From Phaeospirillum sp. (GTDB taxonomy: Bacteria; Pseudomonadota; Alphaproteobacteria; Rhodospirillales; Magnetospirillaceae): a stretch of DNA of 64,000 nucleotides. Below the pieces are notes generated by a model. It worked only from the letters and a program-made list of their open reading frames with translations. It made no database searches and was not told where the DNA came from. Of the stretch, positions 47,249 to 56,299 are shown one piece after another. Location: contig JAUSFB010000068.1 of the NCBI GenBank assembly GCA_030651575.1, positions 62,001-126,000 of the forward strand. The letters are read 5' to 3'. A program made the translations under genes and the position numbers. How positions within the stretch are numbered: position 1 is the stretch's first letter; every line of letters starts with the position of its first letter.

Positions 47249-47554
47249 TTATCCCGGCCAGCCCATGATCTGCTTGGCCGATTCCGACATGCGGTTCGGT
47301 TGCCAGAACGGCGAATCCAGTACGGCGACACTGACCGGATGGGCGTCTTTGCAGGCGGCCCGGACCACGCGCTCCGATTCATCGGCGATATAGGCGCTTT
47401 GGGGGCAGGCCGGCGTGGTCATGATCAGATCGACGTAAATTCCCTCGGGGGCGATCTCCACCCGCTCGACCAGACCGAGTTCGACGATATTGATGCCGAC
47501 ATCCGGGTCGATGACTTGCAGGAGCGCGTCGCGGATTTCAGTCTCGGTGATCAT
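47249..47554 (-). CDS. DUF59/MIP18-family iron-sulfur assembly protein
   Basis: This 101-residue protein has the DUF59 fold signature: I-D-P-D-V-G-I-N-I-V-E-L-G-L near the N-terminus and the conserved Cys50 in T-T-P-A-C-P-Q-S. DUF59 proteins (SufT, PaaD types) help iron-sulfur cluster assembly. It lacks the longer extensions of SufT. AGAGG lies before the ATG. It is nearly fused to the membrane protein gene downstream, so they probably act together. Confidence 0.83.
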   Translation of the reverse strand: MITETEIRDALLQVIDPDVGINIVELGLVERVEIAPEGIYVDLIMTTPACPQSAYIADESERVVRAACKDAHPVSVAVLDSPFWQPNRMSESAKQIMGWPG

Positions 47555-47621
47555 GGAGCGCCTCTTTCTGGTTCCAGGTCATGATCCTAGGGCCATCGTC
47601 GCCTTTGGCGCTTGATGGCGA

Positions 47622-49688
47622 TCAAGCGATCCTGGCGGGAAGAGCGATATGAAAGCGGCTGCCTTGGCCGGCGGTCGATTCCACCCAGATCCGGCCGCCC
47701 ATCTGTTCGACGATCTTTTTGCAGATGGCCAGTCCGATGCCGGTTCCCTCGAACTTGTCGCGGGTGTGCAGGCGCTGGAAGATGCCGAAGATCTTTTCGC
47801 CGTATTGGGGGTCGATGCCGATGCCGTTGTCGGCGATGCTGATGATCCATTCCTCGGCCTCGCGCCGGGCCGAGATCGTCACCGTGGGGATCTGGCTTTG
47901 ATCGCAGTATTTCAGGGCGTTGCTGATCAGATTCTGGAACAGCCGGACCAGATCGTCGCGCACCGCCATGACCGAGGGCAGATCGTTGTCGCGATGGATG
48001 ACGGCCTTGGCATCGGCGATGGCGTTGGAGAGATTGGCGACGGCCTGATCCACCGCCGAGACCAGCGAGACGGCCTTGGCCGGCGCCGTGTGGTGGCCGA
48101 TACGCGAAAATTCCAGCAGATCGATGATCAACTGGTTCATGCGCTTGGCGCCGTCGCGGGCGAAGTGGACGAATTGAAGGCCGTCCTCGTCCAATTTGGC
48201 GCCATAGCGGCGTTCCAGCAGCGAGACATAGCTTGAGACCTGACGCAGCGGCTCGCGCAGGTCATGGGACGCGACATAGGCGAACTGTTCCAGCTCGGAG
48301 TTGGATCGGGCCAGTTCGGCGGCCTGGGTGATCAGGGCGCGCTCGACATTCAGGCGTTCGCTGACATCGCGGAACACCAGCACGGCTCCGGTGACGCAAT
48401 TATCCTCGACGACGCCGCTGACCACGAACTCCACCGGGAAGCTGGCGCCGGTGCTGCGCCAGAAGGTCTCGTCGGTGACCTCGCGGGTTACGCCATCCTT
48501 TACCGTCATGCTGATCGGGCATTGTTCATCGGGGTAGGCCGACCCGTCGGGATGGCTGTGGTGGATGGCGGGATGAATGGCCTGTCCGGTCAGGTCGGCT
48601 TCCTTCCACTCCAGCATCCGACAGGCGGCTGGATTGATGAAACTGACCTTGCCGGCGGAGTCGACGCCGCAGATGCCTTCGCCGGCCGCGTCCAGGATCA
48701 TCTGGGCGTCGCGATGGGCACGTCTGGTTTCTTGTTGAGCCAGCTCCTCCGCCTTCATGGCGCGCAGCAGCCAGGACGCCAGCAGCAGGCTGACGACGGT
48801 GATCAGGGCGGTGATGGAGGTCAGGATGATGGTTTCGCGGCGCCAGGGGTCGAGGATGGCGTCGACCTCGGCGGTGACGGTGACGTAAAGCGGATAGTCC
48901 CGCAGCCGCGCGAAGGAGACCAGCTTGGCCGGTGTTCCGACCGCCGATCCATCGGATCGGTAGACGCCGCGCAGGGCCAGCGAGATATGCTTGTCCCAGG
49001 AGTCGGTTCCCGCGATGGAGCGGCCGATGATGTTGTGGCCGGCGGGGATGCGGAACAGGAAGGTTCCATCGTCGCGCATGATGGAAATGGCGCCGTCAGG
49101 CTTGATGCGCTCGGCCTCGAAGGTTTTTGCGATACGGTCCAGTTCCATGGCGGCGAACAGCACGCCGATATCGCCGCCGGACCGTTCGATCGGGATGGAG
49201 ACCGGGATGCCCCATCGGCTGGTAACCCGGCTGATGACCGGGTCGGCGATGAAGAAGCCACGGGTTTTCTTGTTGGTCTGGGCCTTGAAATAGTCGCGGT
49301 CGGAGACGTCGGCCAGTGGTTTGGCCCCTCGCTTTGGGATGTAGAAAAGGCCGCCGCTTTTGCTGACCATGCGGATGTCCAGCAATCCGCTGGACAGCAG
49401 GCGCAATTCGTCGATCAGGGCGATGAAGCTGGGGTCCTGACCGGGGTCCTGGTCGGGGTGGTCCGCCATCCAGTGCTTGGCCACCACCAGCGACGTTTCG
49501 GCGTGCTTGAACAGCCGCGTCGTCTGCTCCTCGGCGGCGCTGGTGATCTGTTCCAGCAAGATGGTGCTCGACGCGATCACGCCTTGATGCTGCGACCACG
49601 ACCAATAACCGATGAATCCCCAAAGAGCGGGCAGCAGCGCTCCCAATAACCCGATCAGCAGTCGGCGGTTGTTGGGGCGGTACTTCAC
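47622..49688 (-). CDS. Membrane PAS sensor histidine kinase (orphan)
   Basis: This 688-residue kinase has an N-terminal helix (about 10-30) and a long periplasmic sensor region resembling Cache domains. A second helix lies near 285-305 and a PAS domain near 330-440. The HisKA box A-S-H-D-L-R-E-P-L has His475, and the HATPase region carries N-L-I-S-N-A and D-N-G-I-G-I. It starts with GTG at 49688, two bases after the dihydroorotase stop. No response regulator is adjacent, so it is an orphan kinase. Confidence 0.88.
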   Translation of the reverse strand: MKYRPNNRRLLIGLLGALLPALWGFIGYWSWSQHQGVIASSTILLEQITSAAEEQTTRLFKHAETSLVVAKHWMADHPDQDPGQDPSFIALIDELRLLSSGLLDIRMVSKSGGLFYIPKRGAKPLADVSDRDYFKAQTNKKTRGFFIADPVISRVTSRWGIPVSIPIERSGGDIGVLFAAMELDRIAKTFEAERIKPDGAISIMRDDGTFLFRIPAGHNIIGRSIAGTDSWDKHISLALRGVYRSDGSAVGTPAKLVSFARLRDYPLYVTVTAEVDAILDPWRRETIILTSITALITVVSLLLASWLLRAMKAEELAQQETRRAHRDAQMILDAAGEGICGVDSAGKVSFINPAACRMLEWKEADLTGQAIHPAIHHSHPDGSAYPDEQCPISMTVKDGVTREVTDETFWRSTGASFPVEFVVSGVVEDNCVTGAVLVFRDVSERLNVERALITQAAELARSNSELEQFAYVASHDLREPLRQVSSYVSLLERRYGAKLDEDGLQFVHFARDGAKRMNQLIIDLLEFSRIGHHTAPAKAVSLVSAVDQAVANLSNAIADAKAVIHRDNDLPSVMAVRDDLVRLFQNLISNALKYCDQSQIPTVTISARREAEEWIISIADNGIGIDPQYGEKIFGIFQRLHTRDKFEGTGIGLAICKKIVEQMGGRIWVESTAGQGSRFHIALPARIA

Positions 49689-49690
49689 CT

Positions 49691-51022
49691 CTACAGGCTT
49701 TCCTGAAAGCGGATCGGCTCGCCCAAGGGGTTGCCCAGCAATTGACCGTCGCGCATCACGGCGCGACCGCGCACGATGGTGGCGACCGGCCAGCCGGTCA
49801 CCCGCTTGCCGTCGAACGGGGTCCAGCCACAGCGGCTTTCGATCCAGTCATTGGTGATGGTCCGCTCCGCCTTCATGTCGACCACGGTGAAGTCCGCGTC
49901 GTAGCCCACCGCGATCCGGCCCTTGCCGGCGATATTGTAGATGCGGGCCGGGCCGGCGCTGGTGAGGTCGACCAGACGCTCCAGCGTCAGGCGGCCCTGC
50001 TTGACGTGGTCCAGCATGATCGGGACCAGCGTCTGCACCCCGGTCATGCCCGACGGGCTTTGGGGATAGGGCTTGTCCTTTTCCTCACGCGTATGGGGCG
50101 CGTGGTCCGAGCCCAGCACGTCGACCACACCGTTGGAAATGGCGGCCCATAGGGCGTCGCGGTGGTGGATGCCGCGAATCGGCGGGTTCATCTGGGCATA
50201 GGCGCCAAGGCGTTCGTAGCATTCCGGCGCGGCCAGGGTCAGGTGCTGCGGCGTCGTTTCCACCGTCGCCAGATCCTTGTGATTGGCCAGGAACGCCATT
50301 TCCTCGGCGGTAGTGACGTGCAGGATGTGGACGCGGCGATGGGCCTTCTCGGCCAGGGCGACCAGCCGCTTGCTGGCCATCAGCGCCGTCTCGACGTCGC
50401 GCCAGTGGTCGTGCGCTCGGGGGTGGCCGGCTTCGTCGGCCAGGTGCTTGCGCTCGGTCAGGCGGCCCTCGTCCTCGCAATGGACGGCGACGCGGCGCGA
50501 CCCTTGGGCCAGCACGGCGGCCAGGGTCTCGTCGTCGGCCACCAGCAGCGATCCGGTGCTGGACCCCATGAAGATCTTGATGCCGGCGCAGCCGGGCAGG
50601 CGCTCCCACTCGGCCAGACGGGGGATGTTGTCGGCGCTGGCGCCGATGAAGAAGGCGTGGTCCACCCAGGCGCGGCCCCTGGCGCGCGCCAGCTTGTCGT
50701 TGATGGCGTCGGCGGTGGTGGTGGACGGCTTGGTGTTGGGCATCTCGAAGATGGCGACGACACCGCCCTGGGCGGCGCCAGCGGTGCCCGACGCCAAGTC
50801 TTCCTTGTGCTCCAGCCCGGGCTCGCGGAAATGCACCTGGGTATCGATGACGCCCGGCAGGATGGTCAGGCCGCGAAGATCCATCTCCTCGGCGGCGGCG
50901 GCGGAACCCAGGTCGCCGATCACGGCGATTCGCCCGTCGCGCACCGCGATATCCGCCCGTTCCCGGCCATTGGGCGTGACGACGGTGCCGTGGCGCAAGA
51001 TTAGATCATAGGTCTGGGGCAT
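49691..51022 (-). CDS. pyrC: Dihydroorotase-family amidohydrolase
   Basis: This 443-residue amidohydrolase has the family layout. The first metal motif reads D-T-Q-V-H (Q62, H64), where canonical enzymes have H-x-H. K149, H181, H235 and D306 are present in plausible ligand positions. Alphaproteobacterial dihydroorotases of this kind often carry the Gln variant, by recall. ATG 51022 has GGAG seven bases upstream. It could also be a dihydropyrimidinase-like relative; pyrimidine synthesis is the best guess. Confidence 0.82.
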   Translation of the reverse strand: MPQTYDLILRHGTVVTPNGRERADIAVRDGRIAVIGDLGSAAAAEEMDLRGLTILPGVIDTQVHFREPGLEHKEDLASGTAGAAQGGVVAIFEMPNTKPSTTTADAINDKLARARGRAWVDHAFFIGASADNIPRLAEWERLPGCAGIKIFMGSSTGSLLVADDETLAAVLAQGSRRVAVHCEDEGRLTERKHLADEAGHPRAHDHWRDVETALMASKRLVALAEKAHRRVHILHVTTAEEMAFLANHKDLATVETTPQHLTLAAPECYERLGAYAQMNPPIRGIHHRDALWAAISNGVVDVLGSDHAPHTREEKDKPYPQSPSGMTGVQTLVPIMLDHVKQGRLTLERLVDLTSAGPARIYNIAGKGRIAVGYDADFTVVDMKAERTITNDWIESRCGWTPFDGKRVTGWPVATIVRGRAVMRDGQLLGNPLGEPIRFQESL

Positions 51023-51048
51023 GAACACTCTCCACCTGCTTGTCGATA

Positions 51049-52806
51049 CTATACCTCATCCGACAGTTCGGAGAAGACATCCCCTTCCGGCATCTTTCCC
51101 AGGACATGCCGCCGATGCCACAAGGCATAGAACAGCAGGGTCCAGCAGGCGAAGCCGGTTTCCTTCGAGCCGTCCCGGAACAGCATTTCCACCGAACCCG
51201 GGCGGCAGATTTCGGCGATGCCGGGCTGACGCGCCACCATGGCGCCGATATGGGGTGAGCGGGCGATCCACTCGCCCACCGGCACGGTGAAGCCCCGCTT
51301 CTTGTCGAACGGGCGGGCGGCGGGCAGGGCGGTTTCCAGCCATTTGCGCAGCAGCCACTTGCCGAGGCCTTTCCTGACCTTGAGATGGTCGGGCAACCGG
51401 AAGGCGAAGGCGGCGACCACCGGGTCCAGGAAGGGGACGCGGCCCTCGACGCCGTTGGCCATCAGGCAGCGGTCGGCCTTGGTCAGCAGGTCGTTGGGCA
51501 GCCAGTCGGCGCAGTCCACCGCCTGCGCCCGTTGCAGGGCCGAGCGCCCGGAGCGGGCCTCGACCCGTTCCGCCGTCGCGATGCCGTCGCGCCAGCCGTC
51601 GCTGATTCCGGCCCGCAGGACGTCCAGCCCGTCGAAGGTGCCGCTGCGCCGCATGGGTTTGGCGAACGGCCAGGGCCGGGCGGCGTGGCGATAGCGGCCA
51701 TAGCCGGCGAACAGTTCGTCTCCCCCCTCGCCCGACAGGATCACCTTGACCTGCTTGCGGGCTTCGCGGGCCAGCTTGAAGGTGGGCAGGGCGGCATAAT
51801 CGGCGGCGGGGTCGTCCATGCAAGCCGCCACCTGGGGCAGCAATGCCCAGAAATCCGCCTCGGAAAAATCGACCTCCACATGGCGGGCGCCGGTAATGCG
51901 GGCCAGCTCGCGGGCGTGTTCGCGCTCGTCATGGGCCTTGGTGCCGGAGAATCCGGCGGTGAAGGCCAGCACGCCGCGCGGGTTCAGCCGCGCCATCATC
52001 GCCAGCACCACCGAGGAATCGATGCCGCCCGACAGGAACATGCCATAGGGGACGTCGGCCCGCTGGTGCAGATCGACCGATTCGGTCAGAACCTCGTCCA
52101 GCTGGTTGAGCAAATCGCCCAGATCGCCCGGTTCCGGCCCGCCGGCGGGCAGGGCGGGCAGGCGGCGGCTTTCCTGGATGCAGCCGTTTTCCGCCACGAC
52201 GGTCTCGCCCGGAGCCAGGCGGCGGACGCCCTTGAATATGGTGTCGAGGCCGGTGGTGAACTGCATCTGCAACAGTTCGGCGCGGGCCTTGGGGTTCAAG
52301 GCGGGTTGAATCAGCCCGGCGGCGATCAGCGCCTGGGGCTCGGAGGCGAAGGCGAGGCCGGGCTGCATCTCCACCAGATAGAGCGGCTTGATGCCGAACG
52401 GATCGCGCGACAGCACCAGCTGTTGCCGCGCCGGGTCGTGGATGGCCAGGGCGTACATGCCGCGCAAGGATCGGGCGAAGCCCGCGCCCTGGTGGCGGTA
52501 CAGATGCAGCGGCGGCTCGCAGTCCGAGCCGGTGGCGAAGACCTGCCCCGGCATGTCCGATTTCAGTTCCAGGTAGTTGTAGACCTCGCCATTGGCCACG
52601 ATGGCACAGCCGTCGGCATCGGTGATGGGCTGACGGCCACCTTCGATATCGATGATCGACAGGCGGTTCTGCACCAGACCTACGGTGCCGCTGACATGGC
52701 GGCCGCGCCCGTCGGGGCCGCGATGGGCCAGCGCATCGGCCAGCCGGTCGAGCACGCCTTCGTCGGGGGCGGCGTTGACGCTCATCAGGCCGGCGATGCC
52801 ACACAT
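51049..52806 (-). CDS. asnB: AsnB-type glutamine-hydrolysing asparagine synthetase
   Basis: This 585-residue protein starts with M-C-G-I-A-G, giving the N-terminal catalytic Cys of the glutaminase domain. The C-terminal synthetase has the PP-loop S-G-G-I-D-S-S. The S-G-E-G-G-D-E-L-F-A-G-Y block fits this family. It overlaps the upstream glycosyltransferase gene by one base. AsnB-like enzymes in such clusters often amidate sugars or surface polymers, so housekeeping asparagine synthesis is not certain. Confidence 0.88.
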   Translation of the reverse strand: MCGIAGLMSVNAAPDEGVLDRLADALAHRGPDGRGRHVSGTVGLVQNRLSIIDIEGGRQPITDADGCAIVANGEVYNYLELKSDMPGQVFATGSDCEPPLHLYRHQGAGFARSLRGMYALAIHDPARQQLVLSRDPFGIKPLYLVEMQPGLAFASEPQALIAAGLIQPALNPKARAELLQMQFTTGLDTIFKGVRRLAPGETVVAENGCIQESRRLPALPAGGPEPGDLGDLLNQLDEVLTESVDLHQRADVPYGMFLSGGIDSSVVLAMMARLNPRGVLAFTAGFSGTKAHDEREHARELARITGARHVEVDFSEADFWALLPQVAACMDDPAADYAALPTFKLAREARKQVKVILSGEGGDELFAGYGRYRHAARPWPFAKPMRRSGTFDGLDVLRAGISDGWRDGIATAERVEARSGRSALQRAQAVDCADWLPNDLLTKADRCLMANGVEGRVPFLDPVVAAFAFRLPDHLKVRKGLGKWLLRKWLETALPAARPFDKKRGFTVPVGEWIARSPHIGAMVARQPGIAEICRPGSVEMLFRDGSKETGFACWTLLFYALWHRRHVLGKMPEGDVFSELSDEV

Positions 52807-53831
52807 CAGCGTTTGACCTTGTCGAAAAATTCCAGATAGCGGGCCACCACGGCGGCCTCGGTGAAACGGTCCTCATAGGCCTTGCGGCCGGCGGCGGCGA
52901 GGGATCGGGCGGTATCGGGTTCCGCCAGCAGGCGGCGGATGGCGGCGGCCAGGGCCGTGACGTCGTCCACCGGAGTCAGCAGGCCGGTCGCTTCGTCCCC
53001 GATCAGCTGAGACGGCCCCTGCGCGGCGCAGGCGATCACCGGCTTGGCGGCGGCCCAGGCCTCGATCACCACATTGCCCAGGGGCTCGTGCCGCGACGGG
53101 CAGACGAAGATATCGCCACTGGCGTAAAGGGCGGCGACGTCGTCGCGCCAGCCCAGGAAGCGTACGCGCGGCCTGATCCCGAGATGGGCGGCCTGCGCCT
53201 CCAGCTCGGCCCGCAACGGACCTTCGCCGGCGATCCACAGATAGCAGTCGTGAACCTGTTCGATTGCGTTCAGCAGCGCGTCGAACCCCTTATTGGGGTG
53301 CAGGCGTCCCATGGCGATGATCAGCGGCGCCCCCGGCGGCGTATCGAGCGTGGCGCGCGATACCGGCTTGGCGACGGAATCGGCGACGAAGTTGGGGACG
53401 TAATGGGCGCGGTCCGTCGGCCAGCCCTGCCCGACGATCCAGTCGCGGATATGGGGGGTGTTGCCGATCAGGTGGTCGCAGTTGCGGTAGTATTTGAGGT
53501 CGTAATAGCCGCCCAGCCGTCCGACCTGGACATGCGGCCCCTTGGGGACGAATTTGCTGGCCCGGTTCATCCAGCTGAGGACGATGTCGGGCTTGAAGCC
53601 CTTGACCTCCTGGGCGAAGCGCCAGCGGGTGATCAGGTCCAACGCGCCGCCGAACGGCAGTTCCACCACATCGATGCCGGCGGCTTTCAGCAGGGCGGCG
53701 CGCTTGGGGTTGGCGCGGATCAGGATGCGCTGGTCGATGCCGGTCCGCTGAAGGGCGGGGGCCAGCCGTTCGAAGAAGGCCTCGGCCCCGCCATGGGGCG
53801 CGCCGGCCATGGCCTGCATCAGGCGGATCAC
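52806..53831 (-). CDS. Family 4-type glycosyltransferase
   Basis: This 341-residue GT-B glycosyltransferase has the nucleotide-sugar block R-H-E-P-L-G-N-V-V-I-E-A-W near residue 253 and G-R-L-H-P-N-K-G-F. The GTG at 53831 overlaps the stop of the preceding glycosyltransferase as GTGA, with GGAAGG upstream. Together with asnB and the next gene it forms a three-gene coupled unit for polysaccharide or lipopolysaccharide modification. The donor sugar is unknown. Confidence 0.85.
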   Translation of the reverse strand: MIRLMQAMAGAPHGGAEAFFERLAPALQRTGIDQRILIRANPKRAALLKAAGIDVVELPFGGALDLITRWRFAQEVKGFKPDIVLSWMNRASKFVPKGPHVQVGRLGGYYDLKYYRNCDHLIGNTPHIRDWIVGQGWPTDRAHYVPNFVADSVAKPVSRATLDTPPGAPLIIAMGRLHPNKGFDALLNAIEQVHDCYLWIAGEGPLRAELEAQAAHLGIRPRVRFLGWRDDVAALYASGDIFVCPSRHEPLGNVVIEAWAAAKPVIACAAQGPSQLIGDEATGLLTPVDDVTALAAAIRRLLAEPDTARSLAAAGRKAYEDRFTEAAVVARYLEFFDKVKR

Positions 53832-54850
53832 TTCAGCCAGCCTTCCAGCGTCGTCGCCGCGTTCTCCCAAGTCCGGGGCTGGTAGAGGGCGCGGGCCTCG
53901 TCGCCCATGGCGCGGCGGACGGACTCGTTGGTCAGCAGCAGGACGGTCAGATTGGCGAAGGCGTCGTCATCGGGGGCGATATAGGCGGTGCCACCGTCGC
54001 GCACCCGCTCGGACGCCGCGCCCAACGGCCGGATCACGGCGGCGCAGCCGCTGGCCTGGCTTTCCATCAGGGTGAAGCACCCCATGTCGTCGTCATGGCC
54101 GGGAAACAGGTGGACGCTGGCCTCCTGATAGGCCACCGCCATCAGGAAGTCGCCCTGGGGACGGTTGATCACCACGCCATGTTCGCGCGCCGCCAGGGCC
54201 TTGTCGGCCAGCGGCTTCATGGCGGCGTCGATTTCGCCGCCATCGGCGGCGGCGGCCAGGGTGGTGGAGTGGATGTGCAGTTCGGCGGTGGGGGCCTGGG
54301 GCCGGATGCGCCCGACCCACAGGTCCAGCAGCCAGTCCATGCCATGGGCGGGATGGGTGGTGACGATGGCGCGCGGCGGGGTCGCCGGTCGCGGCTCGCC
54401 GCCGAGAAAGTCCGGGCGCACGGCCGGCGGCAGCAGGCCGGCCCGCAATCCGCGCGCCTTGAAGTCGCGGGCCTGGGCCTCGGCGGTCAGGATGATCAGC
54501 GGCTTGTGGCTGGCCAGGGTGTCGCGGGTGGCCTGGCGTTCCAGCAGCCGGCCGGGGCCGGTGAACCACAGCACCCGCTTGTCGGCGTGGCGGATGAATT
54601 CCAGCAGCGACGGCTTGCGGAAGGCGATCAGCACGTCGGTGTGTGGCGGCTTCTTGGCGTCGAAGGTCTCCCACTGGGCGCCCTCCACATACATGCCCCA
54701 GCGACAGCGGTTGAACACCGCGACGGTATGGCCGTGCCGCGCCAGGGCACCGGGCAGCGAGGCGAAAGCCTTCTCCGCCCCCCCCAGGGGGCGGCTGGCG
54801 GCGCTGTAGCCATCGAAGGGAATGGAGTCGTCCACAAGGGTGATATGCAT
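53828..54850 (-). CDS. Glycosyltransferase-like protein
   Basis: This 340-residue protein has a GT-B-like layout. Its C-terminal part shows L-F-P-G-H-D-D-D-M-G and M-E-S-Q-A-S-G-C-A-A-V, akin to GT4 donor-binding blocks. The N-terminus carries an H-I-T-L-V-D-D-S-I-P start and G-G-A-E-K. The ATG at 54850 has AAGGG seven bases upstream. It is the first gene of the glycosyltransferase-asnB unit and diverges from the ygfZ gene. Confidence 0.8.
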   Translation of the reverse strand: MHITLVDDSIPFDGYSAASRPLGGAEKAFASLPGALARHGHTVAVFNRCRWGMYVEGAQWETFDAKKPPHTDVLIAFRKPSLLEFIRHADKRVLWFTGPGRLLERQATRDTLASHKPLIILTAEAQARDFKARGLRAGLLPPAVRPDFLGGEPRPATPPRAIVTTHPAHGMDWLLDLWVGRIRPQAPTAELHIHSTTLAAAADGGEIDAAMKPLADKALAAREHGVVINRPQGDFLMAVAYQEASVHLFPGHDDDMGCFTLMESQASGCAAVIRPLGAASERVRDGGTAYIAPDDDAFANLTVLLLTNESVRRAMGDEARALYQPRTWENAATTLEGWLK

Positions 54851-54945
54851 GGTGCAACCCTTATACGGGGACGAAGATGGCTTGTCATCCCGCCCGCCAT
54901 CCTTCAGCATCTTCCTGCCTTATGGGGAATACGGAGAATAGCGAG

Positions 54946-55848
54946 ATGGCTGGCAAGGTTTTTGTGCGACTCGACCAGCGGGCCGTGATCGAAGTGGGCG
55001 GCGAGGAACGCCGGAGCTTCCTGCAAGGGCTGGTCTCCAACGACATGAACAAGGTCGCGCCCGACCGCGCCGTTCATGCCGCCTTTCTGACACCCCAGGG
55101 CAAGTTCCTGTTCGACCTGTTCGTGGTGGAGCGGGGCGATGTCTTTTGGCTGGACGTGGAAGCCGGCCGGGCGGAAGAGTTTCGCAAGAAGCTCTCCATG
55201 TACAAGCTGCGGGCCAAGGTGACCGTCGCTCTGGCCGGAAATGTCGCGGTGTTCGCCGTCATGGGCGAAGGCGCGGCCGATGGGTTGAGCGTCGGCAAGG
55301 AGGCCGGTTCGGCCGAGGAGTTCGCCGGCGGCGTCGCTTTCGTCGATCCCCGCCTCGCTGAAATCGGCCTTCGGGCCTTGCTGTCGGAAGACGGCGGTCC
55401 TCGGGTGCTGGAAGCCAATGATTTCGCCCCGGCGGGCTTTGCCGTGTGGGACGAGGCCCGCATCCGCCTCGGCCTGCCCGATGGCGGCCGGGATCTGGCG
55501 GTGGACAAGGCGCTGCTGCTGGAAAACGGCTTTGAGGAGTTGAACGGCGTCGATTTCCAGAAGGGTTGCTACATGGGCCAGGAGTTGACGGCGCGGACCA
55601 AGTATCGCGGTCTGGTCAGGAAGCGCCTGATGCCGGTGGAGATCAACGGCCCGACTCCAGAGCCCGGCGCCGAGATTCGGCTGGGCGAGGCGGAGGCCGG
55701 TGAAATGCGCTCGGCCTGCGGGTCCGTGGGGCTGGCGCTGATCCGTCTGGATCAGTTCAAGGCCTCCGGCGGCGTTGGTCTGACCTGCGGTTCCGCCACG
55801 CTTCACGCCGCCAAGCCGAAATGGGCGGTGTTTCCCGAAGGGGAGTAG
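54946..55848 (+). CDS. ygfZ: YgfZ/GcvT-type folate-binding protein
   Basis: This 300-residue protein has the YgfZ signature K-G-C-Y-M-G-Q-E-L. It also has the N-terminal blocks F-L-Q-G-L-V-S-N-D and T-P-Q-G-K-F-L-F-D. YgfZ (IbaG/Iba57-like) uses tetrahydrofolate to assist repair and synthesis of certain iron-sulfur enzymes. ATG 54946 has GGAGA about eight bases upstream. It is transcribed alone between divergent and convergent minus-strand genes. Confidence 0.92.
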   Translation: MAGKVFVRLDQRAVIEVGGEERRSFLQGLVSNDMNKVAPDRAVHAAFLTPQGKFLFDLFVVERGDVFWLDVEAGRAEEFRKKLSMYKLRAKVTVALAGNVAVFAVMGEGAADGLSVGKEAGSAEEFAGGVAFVDPRLAEIGLRALLSEDGGPRVLEANDFAPAGFAVWDEARIRLGLPDGGRDLAVDKALLLENGFEELNGVDFQKGCYMGQELTARTKYRGLVRKRLMPVEINGPTPEPGAEIRLGEAEAGEMRSACGSVGLALIRLDQFKASGGVGLTCGSATLHAAKPKWAVFPEGE

Positions 55849-55866
55849 GGTCGGAGCCTGTTTTAT

Positions 55867-56295
55867 CTACTCCCCGAATTGCTCGGCTCCGACGATGCCG
55901 ATCTTCTTCAGGCCGTGTTGCTGGGCGGTGGCCAAAATCTGGGCGACGTGCTTGTAGGGGGCGCGGCGGTCCGGCAGCAGGTGAAGCTCGGGCTGGGCCG
56001 CCGCCACCTCGGCGAGGCGGGCTTCCAGGGCGGCGCGGTCAGGTACCGGATGACCGTTCCATCGCACGGCGCCGTCGGCCTCCACCGCGATCGCCACGAC
56101 CGGCGGCGGCGGCGACAGGGCGGCGGGCGGCGGTCCCACCGGCAAGTCCAGCTTCACGGCGTGGGTCTGGATCGGGATGGTGATGATCAACATGATCAGC
56201 AAGACCAGCATCACGTCGATCAGCGGCGTGGTGTTGATGTCGACCATGATCTGGGGCTCGTCCGAGCCGTTGCCGTCGTTCAGCTGAATGGCCAT
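55867..56295 (-). CDS. exbD: ExbD/TolR-family proton-channel subunit (first copy)
   Basis: This 142-residue protein has one N-terminal membrane helix containing the functional Asp in N-T-T-P-L-I-D-V-M-L-V. A periplasmic domain follows, as in ExbD. It follows the second ExbD gene by four bases. It is the last gene of a six-gene minus-strand TonB operon and energises TonB together with ExbB. Confidence 0.9.
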   Translation of the reverse strand: MAIQLNDGNGSDEPQIMVDINTTPLIDVMLVLLIMLIITIPIQTHAVKLDLPVGPPPAALSPPPPVVAIAVEADGAVRWNGHPVPDRAALEARLAEVAAAQPELHLLPDRRAPYKHVAQILATAQQHGLKKIGIVGAEQFGE

Positions 56296-56299
56296 GGGA

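Noticed and set aside
43968-47393. Plus-strand open frame of 1141 codons
   Set aside because: It is antisense to glgB and the membrane protein gene, has low-complexity composition typical of GC-rich shadow frames and matches no family.
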